DNA of 13,620 nt, taken from NCBI GenBank assembly GCA_937927945.1, contig CALEYW010000048.1:1-13620 (forward strand), given 5' to 3'. The position numbers and the translations under genes are program-made. Shown here piece after piece: positions 1 through 6,313 of this stretch; position 1 is the first letter of the stretch; each line of letters begins with the position of its first letter. The notes below the pieces were generated by a model. That model searched no databases and had not been told where the DNA came from. It was given only the letters and a program-made list of their open reading frames with translations. This DNA is from an uncultured candidate division WPS-2 bacterium. Lineage in GTDB: Bacteria > Vulcanimicrobiota > Vulcanimicrobiia > Vulcanimicrobiales > Vulcanimicrobiaceae.

Positions 1-54
1 GGTGGGTCCGTCTTAACGCGACCAAACTGGGTCCGTCTTATCCCGGCGCCAACA
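1..54. mobile_element. Terminal end of an insertion sequence (IS21-like), extends beyond the window
   Basis: The first 54 bases do not continue the TsdA-like gene that is otherwise intact to base 55. They carry two copies of the 13-mer TGGGTCCGTCTTA (3-15 and 28-40, period 25). Read on the minus strand, the segment starts with TG immediately after the Asn-Met-Pro codons. Terminal TG and several short repeated motifs near each end are typical of IS21-family elements, whose transposase binds these multiple repeats. No transposase gene lies within the window, so the family call is inference from end structure only. It could be another transposon type with repeated terminal binding sites. Confidence 0.5.
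3..40. repeat. Two 13-bp direct repeats, 25 bp apart
   Basis: TGGGTCCGTCTTA occurs at 3-15 and again, identical, at 28-40. On the minus strand the motif reads TAAGACGGACCCA. The 25 bp period places the two copies on nearly the same face of the helix, as expected for multiple transposase-binding sites at the end of an insertion sequence. The repeat is seen directly; the role is inferred. Confidence 0.75.
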
Positions 55-771
55 CGGCATATTGTAGCGTACGAACTCGGCCATCGTGTTGAGCCTGTGC
101 ATCCCTGCTCCGTCGTTGAACGACTTGGAACCCCACAGCGGCGGGTAGTGCCCGTCTAATCCCCCGCCGTCCGCACCATGGCAGGCTGAGCACCGCTGCC
201 CGTACACCGAAGCCCCCGCTTGCGGATCGGGCCTGTGATTGGGTTCGAACTGTTCGTACGCGTATCCGGTAGGCTTCGCACCGACCGGTTGTCCCTTCGA
301 GAGGAACGCGATGTACGTGGTCAACGCCTCCATTTCGCGACTGGTGTACGCGGGAGGTCGACCGTTCATGCTGTACAGGAAGCACTCCGCGATTCGGTCC
401 TGGAGCGCGATGAAGCGGTTCGCGCGTTTGTTCCACTGCCGAAACTCCGCGTAGACGCCGACGAACGAACCGCCATGCGGTTTCGTGCCGCCGTTCATGT
501 GGCACGCCTCGCATGACATCCCAGCCGTGACATTGTCCGGCATGTCCTTGTGCGTGTTCTCAATGATGTCGCGTCCGTACCGGACCAATGCGCCGTAGGT
601 GCCGGTCGGCATAGGCTGAGACGTCGGGGAGACGGCCGAATCGGCTGGTGCGCTCGTCGAAGCCGCGGTCACCGGCGCTGAGGAACTCTTCGCACCGCCG
701 TCGCATCCAGCGAGTGTCAGCCCGAGGGTGACCATCGACGCGACACCGGCCGACCCAGGAGAGAAGCGCAT
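13..771 (-). pseudogene. TsdA-like diheme cytochrome c (thiosulfate dehydrogenase), 3' end truncated by an insertion
   Basis: Predicted periplasmic lipoprotein of 252 residues. An N-terminal signal with the lipobox LAGC (Cys23) is followed by a low-complexity Ser/Thr/Ala/Pro linker. Two haem-binding motifs follow, CEACH (87-91) and CSACH (194-198). Around them are family features of TsdA-type thiosulfate dehydrogenase/tetrathionate reductase: YGRDII, NGGTKPHGG, FVGVY, and SMNGRP preceded by Cys130, which sits where TsdA has its haem-1 axial Cys. Met238 in YNMP is the likely distal ligand of haem 2. Homologous sequence stops right after Pro239. The last 13 codons (CWRRDKTDPVWSR) and the stop lie in the foreign terminal repeat DNA, so the C-terminal helix is lost. 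Known TsdA enzymes couple two thiosulfates to tetrathionate. The gene is separated by 99 bp from the upstream rhodanese gene, which contains a possible operator. The shortened protein might still fold; I call it truncated rather than certainly dead. Confidence 0.75.
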
Positions 772-828
772 GGTCCAGTCATTCCGCGGCAGCGAGCGGG
801 TCCCGCGCTAGCGCCATCGCGCTTCGTG

Positions 829-854
829 ATACCGCGAATCGAACGTCGCGATAT
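829..854. promoter_or_regulatory. Imperfect palindrome upstream of the cytochrome gene, possible operator
   Basis: ATACCGCGA (829-837) and TCGCGATAT (846-854) form an inverted repeat with eight of nine positions paired. It lies in the 99 bp gap between the rhodanese gene and the cytochrome gene, 58-83 bp before the cytochrome start. The same half-sites (RTACCGCG and CGCGATAY) with the same single mismatch recur at 3627-3647 in the other promoter region of this gene group. Function as a regulator site is inferred from position and recurrence only. Confidence 0.35.
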
Positions 855-870
855 GACCGGCCTGCGAGTG

Positions 871-1185
871 TCAGCGTTGGAGCGGCAGACCCGCCTCATC
901 CCAGGCAATGATCCCGCCCTCGAGGTTCGCGACCCGTTGGTAACCGCGCTCCAATAGGATTTTTTGTGCTTCGCCGCTACGGCGCCCCGAGCGACACATC
1001 ACGATGACGTCGCGATCCTTCGGAACCTCGGCGACGCGCGCGGCGACGTCGCCTAGCGGGATCAGCCGCGCTCCGGCAACGCGCGCCTCATCGAACTCAT
1101 CCTGTTCGCGAACATCGATGAGGACTGCACTGCCATCGGCGGTGCGACGTAGCGCCTCCTCCGGGTCGATCTTAGAAGGGAGCAC
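871..1185 (-). CDS. Single-domain rhodanese (sulfurtransferase)
   Basis: Small rhodanese of 104 residues from the GTG at 1185. The fold signature is complete: VLIDVREQDEF near residues 21-31, the active-site loop CRSGRRSG with catalytic Cys64, and the closing NLEGGIIAWDEAGLP. No signal peptide or membrane segment is seen, so it is probably cytosolic, carrying sulfane sulfur as a persulfide on Cys64. An upstream in-frame TTG at 1245 would add 20 residues lying wholly inside the preceding membrane-protein gene. I prefer 1185 because it overlaps the upstream stop by only 14 bp and has AAAGG about 11 bases ahead. It is translationally linked to the PmpA-like gene, suggesting that it takes sulfur from, or gives it to, that transporter and the dioxygenase of the same operon. 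Substrate unknown. Confidence 0.85.
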   Translation of the reverse strand: MLPSKIDPEEALRRTADGSAVLIDVREQDEFDEARVAGARLIPLGDVAARVAEVPKDRDVIVMCRSGRRSGEAQKILLERGYQRVANLEGGIIAWDEAGLPLQR

Positions 1186-1696
1186 TAGTCGCTTGGCCTT
1201 TCTGCTCAATGTCCCCAACCCGGTCGCAGACCGCGACTTCCCCAAGCGACACAGAGCGGGTTTCAGACCTCACCACGAGTTGCTGATTCTTTGCGAACCG
1301 GTAGAGCCAGGAGCCCACGAGGAACGCGCCGACGAAGAGCGTGGCGTCGGGCGCAAACCGGGCAAGTGCGACGACGCCGGGCCCCGGGCAATACCCACTC
1401 AAGCCCCAGCCGATGCCGAAGAGTGACGCGCCGGCGATCAACCTCGCGTTGATGTTCTCGGGCGCGGCCCGCTCGAATGCGCGATCGAAGAGCGGCCGCG
1501 GAAGCCGTGGCACGAAACGAAAGGCAATCGCCGTGACGGCGACCGCGCTCACCAATACGAACAGCAGGCTCGGGTCCCATTCGCCGGCGACGTCGAGAAA
1601 GCCGATGACCTTCGCGGGGTTTGACATTTGCGAAATGCCTAGCCCCGCTCCGAAGAGTAGACCGCACCCGAGCGCGCTGACGCCGCGCAGGATCAT
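1172..1696 (-). CDS. YeeE/YedE family membrane protein, second half (PmpA-like)
   Basis: Hydrophobic protein of 174 residues with about four membrane spans. It is one of the two halves of the YeeE/YedE (sulfur transport) fold. Visible family motifs are SNPAKVIGFLD (25-35), WDPSLLFVL (40-48) and GYCPGPG with Cys103. The matching Cys in the full-length thiosulfate transporter TsuA/YeeE is one of the Cys residues thought to relay thiosulfate. The ATG at 1696 overlaps the stop of the preceding half-gene as ATGA, so the two halves are co-translated and likely form a heteromer. A longer open frame upstream to 1930 is out of frame with the real upstream gene and looks arginine-rich and non-membrane, so it was not used. 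The charged tail after residue 136 is unusual. Substrate (thiosulfate or another sulfane-sulfur species) is inferred. Confidence 0.85.
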   Translation of the reverse strand: MILRGVSALGCGLLFGAGLGISQMSNPAKVIGFLDVAGEWDPSLLFVLVSAVAVTAIAFRFVPRLPRPLFDRAFERAAPENINARLIAGASLFGIGWGLSGYCPGPGVVALARFAPDATLFVGAFLVGSWLYRFAKNQQLVVRSETRSVSLGEVAVCDRVGDIEQKGQATSAPF

Positions 1697-2118
1697 GCGC
1701 TGCGCCACAGCAGGTGATTGGTCAGGTAGACCGTGACCATACCTGCCGCCACGAACGAGACGACGGCTACGAGCGAGCGCAACGATAACCGACCTAGCCC
1801 GCACACCCCATGCCCGCTCGTGCGGCCGCCTCCGAGCGACGTACCTGCGCCCACCAAGAGCCCGCCCACAGCGGCGATCCAGAGTGAATTCGCGGCTCGC
1901 GCGGTTTCGTGCGGCCCGACCCAGCGCCATGCGACTCCGCCAAGCAGCAAGCCGATGACGAACAGCACGTCTGTCGAGCGATCCGGATCGCCAAATACGG
2001 CGCCCCGCATGATGCCGCTGATCCCCGCATAGCGCCCGGTAAGCAAAAGGTACAGCACGGTCGCGACACCGATCATCAGTCCGCCTATGACAGCAGATAC
2101 GGGAGTGAAGTGCTCCAT
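1693..2118 (-). CDS. YeeE/YedE family membrane protein, first half (PmpB-like)
   Basis: Membrane protein of 141 residues with about four hydrophobic spans. Family markers are GGLMIGVATVLYLLLTGRYAG (start), ISGIMRGA, and the signature GRTSGHGVCGLGRLSLRS around residues 98-115. The start ATG at 2118 has a strong ribosome site, GAGGAG, a few bases ahead. The gene lies 31 bp after the dioxygenase gene and overlaps the next half-gene by 4 bp. In this family the signature normally reads G-C-T-S-G-H-G-V-C-G; here the first Cys is Arg99 (codon CGC, 1822-1824) while Cys106 is kept. That Cys belongs to the set implicated in sulfur-compound passage, so transport could be altered. Paired proteins of this kind (PmpA/PmpB) are commonly found next to persulfide dioxygenase and rhodanese genes. 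Confidence 0.85.
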   Translation of the reverse strand: MEHFTPVSAVIGGLMIGVATVLYLLLTGRYAGISGIMRGAVFGDPDRSTDVLFVIGLLLGGVAWRWVGPHETARAANSLWIAAVGGLLVGAGTSLGGGRTSGHGVCGLGRLSLRSLVAVVSFVAAGMVTVYLTNHLLWRSA

Positions 2119-2149
2119 ATTCTCCTCGTTGAAAACGGTTCGAAATACC

Positions 2150-3553
2150 CTAGCGGGGCATGGTGGGGGCTTGCTCCACGGTGGGATACCCGGCCTGGCT
2201 GTACGCGGCCATGCCGCCTTCGACGCTTTTGAGCGTGTGAAATCCGTGCGACTCGAGCAGCGACGTTGCGATGCTCGAGCGGTATCCGCTGCTGCACAGC
2301 ACCACGGTCGGCTCGTCGGGATCCAGCCTCGGAATCCCCCGCTCGAGCTCGGCGAGCGGAACTGAAATAGCGCCCGGAGCCGCGGCGGCGTCGAACTCCG
2401 CCGGCCGACGTACGTCGAGGAACTGCAGCGGCTTTCCGTGTTCGAGGAGATCGTGTAACTCCGCGACTGAGATCTGGGCAATGAACGCGGTCGGCAAGCT
2501 AGCATGCTCCCAGGCCTCCACGCCACCTTCCAGATACCCGATCACCGACGAGAAGCCGACGCGCGCGAGTCGCATGACCGCTTCGTCGACCTGCGCGTCG
2601 CCGTCCGCGATAAGGATGATTGGACGATCGTAGGCGATCAACGTGCCGGCCCATGACGCGAACTGACCGTCTAACCCGATGTTGAGCGAGTTGGCGACGT
2701 GCACGCTACCGTATTGCTCCGATGGTCGCACATCGAGAGCGAGCGCGCCTGTTCCGATGTGATCGGCAACCTCCAGAGGGGGCAGCGCCCGGGGTCGGGT
2801 GATGTCGCCGAGCGTCGGGACGTCGCCGAGATTCAGGTCGGCGTTGACGCTGAAGTATGCGGGTGCGTCGGGAAGCCCCAGCGTCATCATCTTCACGAAG
2901 GCATCTTGGGCCATCGGACGCAAGGCGTAGTTGCTCTTGCGCTGCTCGCCAAGGGTCGAAGAAGTCTCGCTCGAAATATTGCGCCCACACAGCGAACCGG
3001 CGCCGTGCGCGGGAAAGACGCCGACGGCGTCGTCGAGCGTGAGAATTTTGTCGTGCAGCGAATCATACAGCAGCGACGCCATCTCTTCGGCGGTGTGCCC
3101 CTTGGAGCCCACGAGGTCGGGACGGCCGACGTCGCCGATGAAGAGCGTGTCGCCCGTGAACAGTTTGGGCGCTGAGCCGGGCTCTTGCGCGTCCGTCACC
3201 AGAATGGAAATGGCCTCGGGCGTATGCCCAGGCGTCTCCATGATGCGAAGGCTCATGCTGCCGATCGACAATTCGTCGCCGTCGTGCACGGCGCGGTGCG
3301 GAAAGGTTGCCGCCGCCCGCCACCCGAGCACGATCTCGGCCCCCGTCCGTTGCGCAAGCTCGCGGTGGCCGCTCACGAAGTCGGCGTGGACGTGCGTTTC
3401 AATGACGTACCGGATCATAAGTCCCGCCGCACGCGCCTCGTCGACGTATTGATCGACGTCTCGCTGCGGGTCAATCACGACCGCGTCCCTGCCCGAGCCG
3501 AGCATGTACGAAGCGTGCGATAGGCATCCGAGATAGAACTGCTTGAAGTACAT
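2150..3553 (-). CDS. Persulfide dioxygenase-type metallo-beta-lactamase fused to two rhodanese domains
   Basis: Cytosolic protein of 467 residues. Residues 1-240 are an ETHE1/BLH-like metallo-beta-lactamase: the metal-site motif THVHADFVSGH (His54, His56, Asp58), then TPGHTPEAIS (His110), FTGDTLFIGDVGRPDL (Asp135) and PAHGAGSLCG (His183). ETHE1-type enzymes use mononuclear iron to oxidise glutathione persulfide to sulfite. Residues about 255-355 are a rhodanese fold (LALDVRPSEQY, YLEGGVEAW) whose catalytic loop reads IADGDAQVD, with no Cys, so this domain is probably structural. Residues about 360-457 are an active rhodanese with Cys420 in CSSGYRSS. A frame extension to 4045 runs through the divergent permease gene and was rejected; ATG 3553 starts the conserved MYFKQFYLGCLSHASY. 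First gene of the leftward operon with the YeeE halves and rhodanese. Confidence 0.92.
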   Translation of the reverse strand: MYFKQFYLGCLSHASYMLGSGRDAVVIDPQRDVDQYVDEARAAGLMIRYVIETHVHADFVSGHRELAQRTGAEIVLGWRAAATFPHRAVHDGDELSIGSMSLRIMETPGHTPEAISILVTDAQEPGSAPKLFTGDTLFIGDVGRPDLVGSKGHTAEEMASLLYDSLHDKILTLDDAVGVFPAHGAGSLCGRNISSETSSTLGEQRKSNYALRPMAQDAFVKMMTLGLPDAPAYFSVNADLNLGDVPTLGDITRPRALPPLEVADHIGTGALALDVRPSEQYGSVHVANSLNIGLDGQFASWAGTLIAYDRPIILIADGDAQVDEAVMRLARVGFSSVIGYLEGGVEAWEHASLPTAFIAQISVAELHDLLEHGKPLQFLDVRRPAEFDAAAAPGAISVPLAELERGIPRLDPDEPTVVLCSSGYRSSIATSLLESHGFHTLKSVEGGMAAYSQAGYPTVEQAPTMPR

Positions 3554-3772
3554 CGTGGCTGAATCCCCTATTGGTTCTCTTGAGGACATACGGACGCGAT
3601 CCGGAAGATGCGCCGCCTGGCGTCCCGTACCGCGGAATTCGCGATACCTGCTTTCGCGAGCGACGATGGCGTGCCGAGTCACCGCAAATTCACATAGGTG
3701 GTATCGCGAGTCCAGAACGCCTGCGCCAAAGAAGGCGGAACGCGTGTCCCGGCCTTGGTGTCGGAGCACCAC
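3554..3772. promoter_or_regulatory. Divergent promoter region between dioxygenase and TauE-like permease genes
   Basis: A 219 bp stretch with no convincing gene lies between two genes transcribed away from each other. It must hold the promoters for the leftward dioxygenase operon and the rightward permease. It contains the palindrome at 3627-3647 and a further half-site copy GGTATCGCGAG at 3700-3710, 63 bp before the permease start. I could not place convincing -35/-10 boxes. Confidence 0.5.
3627..3647. promoter_or_regulatory. Imperfect 21-bp palindrome in the divergent promoter, possible operator
   Basis: GTACCGCG (3627-3634) and CGCGATAC (3640-3647) form an inverted repeat centred on base 3637, with a mismatch only at 3630/3644 and around the centre (GAATT). 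The half-sites match those at 829-854, including the mismatch position, but the spacer is 5 rather than 10 bases. A shared repressor or activator of both sulfur promoters is a reasonable inference, not proven. Confidence 0.4.
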
Positions 3773-4531
3773 GTGGAACTTTTCGTGGACGCGCTGTACG
3801 GCGCACTGGTGGGCCTTGCACTCGGGCTGACCGGAGGCGGCGGCTCTATTGTCACCTTGCCGATTCTTGTCTACCTGGTGGGCGAGACGGTACACGATGC
3901 GATCGGGACGTCGCTGGCCGTCGTCGCCGGTATCGCGCTTCGAGGTATGGTGGGGCAGCAGGCTCAAGTTGATTGGAAGACAGGGTTCGTGCTGGGCGCG
4001 CTGGGGCTCGTTGGCAGCGTCCCGGGATCCTTCCTTGCACAGCACGTACCCGGGCGCGTTTTGCTGATGCTGTTCGCGGCGGTGATGTTATTCGCGGCTG
4101 TTGCCATGTTGCGGACGCGGCGCGAGCCGGCCAATACGGACGCGCCTCCGCACTTCGCCGCGGTGTCAGCCGCGGGTGTTGCGCTCGGATTTCTCACCGG
4201 AGTCCTCGGCGTAGGGGGCGGATTCCTCGTCGTTCCGACCCTGATGCTGGCGTTGCGCTTCCCGATGCAGCGTGCTATTCCGACCTCGTTGCTCGTCATA
4301 GCCTTGAACTCGATTGCGAGCCTGATCACCCGAGCCACCGTCTCCCCGGTGCACTGGGACGTCGTTGTGCTTTTCCTTGTCGGCGGGATGTTCGGGAACG
4401 TCATAGGCGCGCTGGGCGCGCGATCGCTCGATCAGCGACTGCTCAAAGGGATCTTCGCCGTGTTTGTGATCGCCGTCGGCTTGTTTATTGGGGGCAGCGC
4501 CCTCGGCATCATTCCTGTCCGTGTCCACTGA
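3773..4531 (+). CDS. TauE/SafE family membrane permease, probable sulfite/sulfonate exporter
   Basis: Membrane protein of 252 residues with about eight spans in two homologous halves. Each half opens with the glycine-rich family motif: GLTGGGGSIVTLPIL near the N-terminus and GVLGVGGGFLVVPTLML near the middle. The length fits the family norm of about 250. I chose the GTG at 3773 because GGAG lies six bases ahead and the first span starts right after it. An in-frame GTG at 3698 would add 25 hydrophilic residues and has no ribosome site. TauE/SafE proteins are linked to export of sulfite, sulfoacetate and related anions. Next to a persulfide dioxygenase that makes sulfite, a sulfite efflux role is likely. 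The substrate itself cannot be read from sequence. Confidence 0.87.
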   Translation: MELFVDALYGALVGLALGLTGGGGSIVTLPILVYLVGETVHDAIGTSLAVVAGIALRGMVGQQAQVDWKTGFVLGALGLVGSVPGSFLAQHVPGRVLLMLFAAVMLFAAVAMLRTRREPANTDAPPHFAAVSAAGVALGFLTGVLGVGGGFLVVPTLMLALRFPMQRAIPTSLLVIALNSIASLITRATVSPVHWDVVVLFLVGGMFGNVIGALGARSLDQRLLKGIFAVFVIAVGLFIGGSALGIIPVRVH

Positions 4532-4543
4532 GGACGAACACGG
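4519..4543 (+). terminator. Weak hairpin at the end of the permease gene
   Basis: CCGTGT (4519-4524) pairs with ACACGG (4538-4543), with an inner CC/GG pair, spanning the permease stop codon in the convergent gap before the LysR gene. No T-run follows, so intrinsic termination is doubtful. The remaining gap to 4633 shows nothing recognisable. Confidence 0.2.
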
Positions 4544-4633
4544 ATGGCCCGCCTCGATGAACTCGCGTTCGGGAGCGAGCCCGGCGTGAAGCGTTCGTCG
4601 GCCCCGACTCCGCCGTCCCGTTGCCCGTGCTCT

Positions 4634-5600
4634 CTACGTCACCGAAGAGGAACGTGTTGGCGGCATCGTCTCCTGCTCCGCGTCTTCGATCTCGTGCGAG
4701 GCGAGCCACTCGATGAACGTCGACGCCACTAGCGAACGAACACGCTCTTTTCGAGCGACCAGGGCAAGTTCGCGCTTGAGGTCCACGTCGGACATGCGCG
4801 CGAAGGCGACCGCGCCGCATCGAGCCCACCGTCGGGCCGTCCGTCGGGGGAGAAACGCGAATCCGATGTCGCGCTCCACGCACGACACCACGGCGTCGTT
4901 GCTGTTGAGTTCCATGCGCATGTCCAGGCGGCCGAACTGCTCTCCGAGCCGGTCCTCGAGCAGAGCGCGCACCCCCGAACCCCGTTCGAAGGACACGAAT
5001 GGAATGGAGTCCAGGGCGGACATCGTCAGTTCATCGTGCTGGGCCAGGGGGCCGTGCGGCGCCACGACTGCGACGAGCTCGTCGTGCCCGAAGACATGGA
5101 CTTCGAGGCCACGCATGACCAGCGGCAAGGCAACGAGCGCGACGTCAACATCGTCGTTTGCCAGCCACCGCTCGGCATCGTCGCGGTTGCCCGATTTGAC
5201 GACGACCCGGATGTCGGGATGGCTTCCCGCGAACGCGTGGAGCAACTCGGCCAGCATCGTGTCCGTGACGGTACGCGTGGAGCCGACCACCAGATGCCTC
5301 GCGACCCGGAGCATCGCGTCCGTCAAGTCCCTCTCGGTTTGCTCCAGGAGCGCCAGCATCTCGCGGGCTCGTTTGTAAAAGATGGCACCGGCGGCGGTGG
5401 TTTTCCATCGGCCACTGACCCGCTCGAGCAGCAGCGTTCCCGCCAGCCAATTGAGCGTCGCCACCTGCGCCGATATTGCCGACTGCGCAACATAGAGCGA
5501 TCGCGCCGCAGCGGAGATGTTGCCCGTCGACGACCCGGACGAAGGTGCGCAGCAACGAATAGTTGAGCGAGGCGGCCGATCCGTTGAGGCGTGATAGCAT
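4634..5600 (-). pseudogene. LysR-type transcriptional regulator with a frameshift in its DNA-binding domain
   Basis: Reading leftwards from the ATG at 5600, frame one gives LNYSLLRTFVRVVD, the typical LysR start. At about 5524-5530 the family sequence jumps to another frame, continuing TGNISAAARSLYVAQSAIS, then QVATLNWLAGTLLLERVSG and an effector-binding domain (from about VARHLVVGSTRTVTD) to the stop at 4634. Joining the frames restores a normal regulator of about 322 residues; the span is two bases short of a multiple of three. Loss of one AC dinucleotide from GACACGGGC would explain it. In frame, only a GTG at 5464 remains, giving 276 residues without the helix-turn-helix. It sits divergent to the sox operon, as an activator or repressor of it would. 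Either a recent pseudogene or a sequencing/assembly error. Its inducer is unknown. Confidence 0.75.
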
Positions 5601-5917
5601 CCGTTGTCTCCCAGCGTGCGGTGGGGCAGACGTCAGCGGACACCCGAGCGCGGCGACCAATCCGCCGACGAGGCCCTCGCACCACGCGCTGGGACGCGCT
5701 GGGCGCCGGGGCCTGGCAAAAGCCCATCGGCATTGGCGATGGAGGCCATCTTCAAGTGCGATGGGTCGCGCGAGGCGGCTTTCATCGTACCTCACGAACG
5801 CTCCACGCGATGTCGGTCCTTGCCCGGGCGGTGTGGTGCTTCTGCACTTTCACGCTTGTCGCCGTTCTCATAGCCTCGCGTCGGCTACGTCCGTATCGCG
5901 GTGCTGTCATAGGCATC
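5601..5917. promoter_or_regulatory. Non-coding divergent region between LysR gene and sox operon
   Basis: A stretch of 317 bases without a convincing gene; an open frame runs through it in phase with the soxS-like gene but its residues (arginine-rich, non-conserved) look like chance. It should hold the sox operon promoter and the regulator's promoter. GTATCGCGG at 5893-5901, 17 bases before the soxS-like start, repeats the half-site seen in the two palindromes further left. An in-frame ATG at 5810 could start a longer membrane-anchored protein, which I consider less likely. No clear -35/-10 pair or terminator was found. Confidence 0.45.
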
Positions 5918-6313
5918 GTGACACACCTGCGCAGGAGCTTGTTCTTGTCGACGGCTATCGTTAGCGCTGTCGCGGGCGTCCCGGCCGCAGCCCACCCTGG
6001 CCCCGTGGGAGAGCTGGTGATGTTCCAGCAACAGGGATGCCCGTACTGCGCCGCCTGGGATCGACACGTCGGGCGCATCTACGCAAAGACGGACGAGGCC
6101 AAGATACTCCCTCTTCGCCGCGTCGACATCTATGCGACGCGACCGTCGGATCTGGAACAGATCCACGGCGTCGTCTTCACGCCGACGTTCGTCGTCACGC
6201 ACTGCGGCCGTGAATTGCGCCGCATCACCGGCTATGCGGGGGACGAGCAGTTCTGGGGTCTGCTGGCCGAAGCGGTCAAAGCGGTCAAGGACGGAGCACC
6301 GTGCGCGAAATGA
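5918..6313 (+). CDS. soxS: SoxS/SoxW-like periplasmic thioredoxin
   Basis: Exported thioredoxin-fold protein of 131 residues. A signal peptide (charged THLRR, then a hydrophobic stretch ending VPAAA) precedes the domain with LVMFQQQGCPYCAAWD, redox motif CPYC at 41-44, and the cis-proline loop FTPTFVV (Pro89). The redox motif followed by a Trp-Asp and the short length fit SoxS of sox clusters, which reduces or activates SoxYZ by keeping the SoxY Cys free; SoxW is the alternative name for related proteins. The GTG at 5918 was chosen because it begins the signal peptide and has AGG five bases ahead. It is the first gene of the operon, directly abutting soxX. It would need an electron donor such as SoxV/CcdA, which is not in the window. 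Confidence 0.72.
   Translation: MTHLRRSLFLSTAIVSAVAGVPAAAHPGPVGELVMFQQQGCPYCAAWDRHVGRIYAKTDEAKILPLRRVDIYATRPSDLEQIHGVVFTPTFVVTHCGRELRRITGYAGDEQFWGLLAEAVKAVKDGAPCAK

Noticed and set aside
220..516. Plus-strand small open frames over the cytochrome gene
   Set aside because: They lie opposite the two haem motifs of a well-recognised cytochrome and show no domain of their own.
1697..1930. N-terminal extension of the PmpA-like protein
   Set aside because: It is the shifted frame of the PmpB-like gene, Arg-rich and hydrophilic, and the ATGA overlap gives a better start.
3554..4045. N-terminal extension of the dioxygenase fusion to 631 residues
   Set aside because: The added part runs antisense through the TauE-like gene and has no conserved sequence; the family start MYFKQFYLG lies at 3553.
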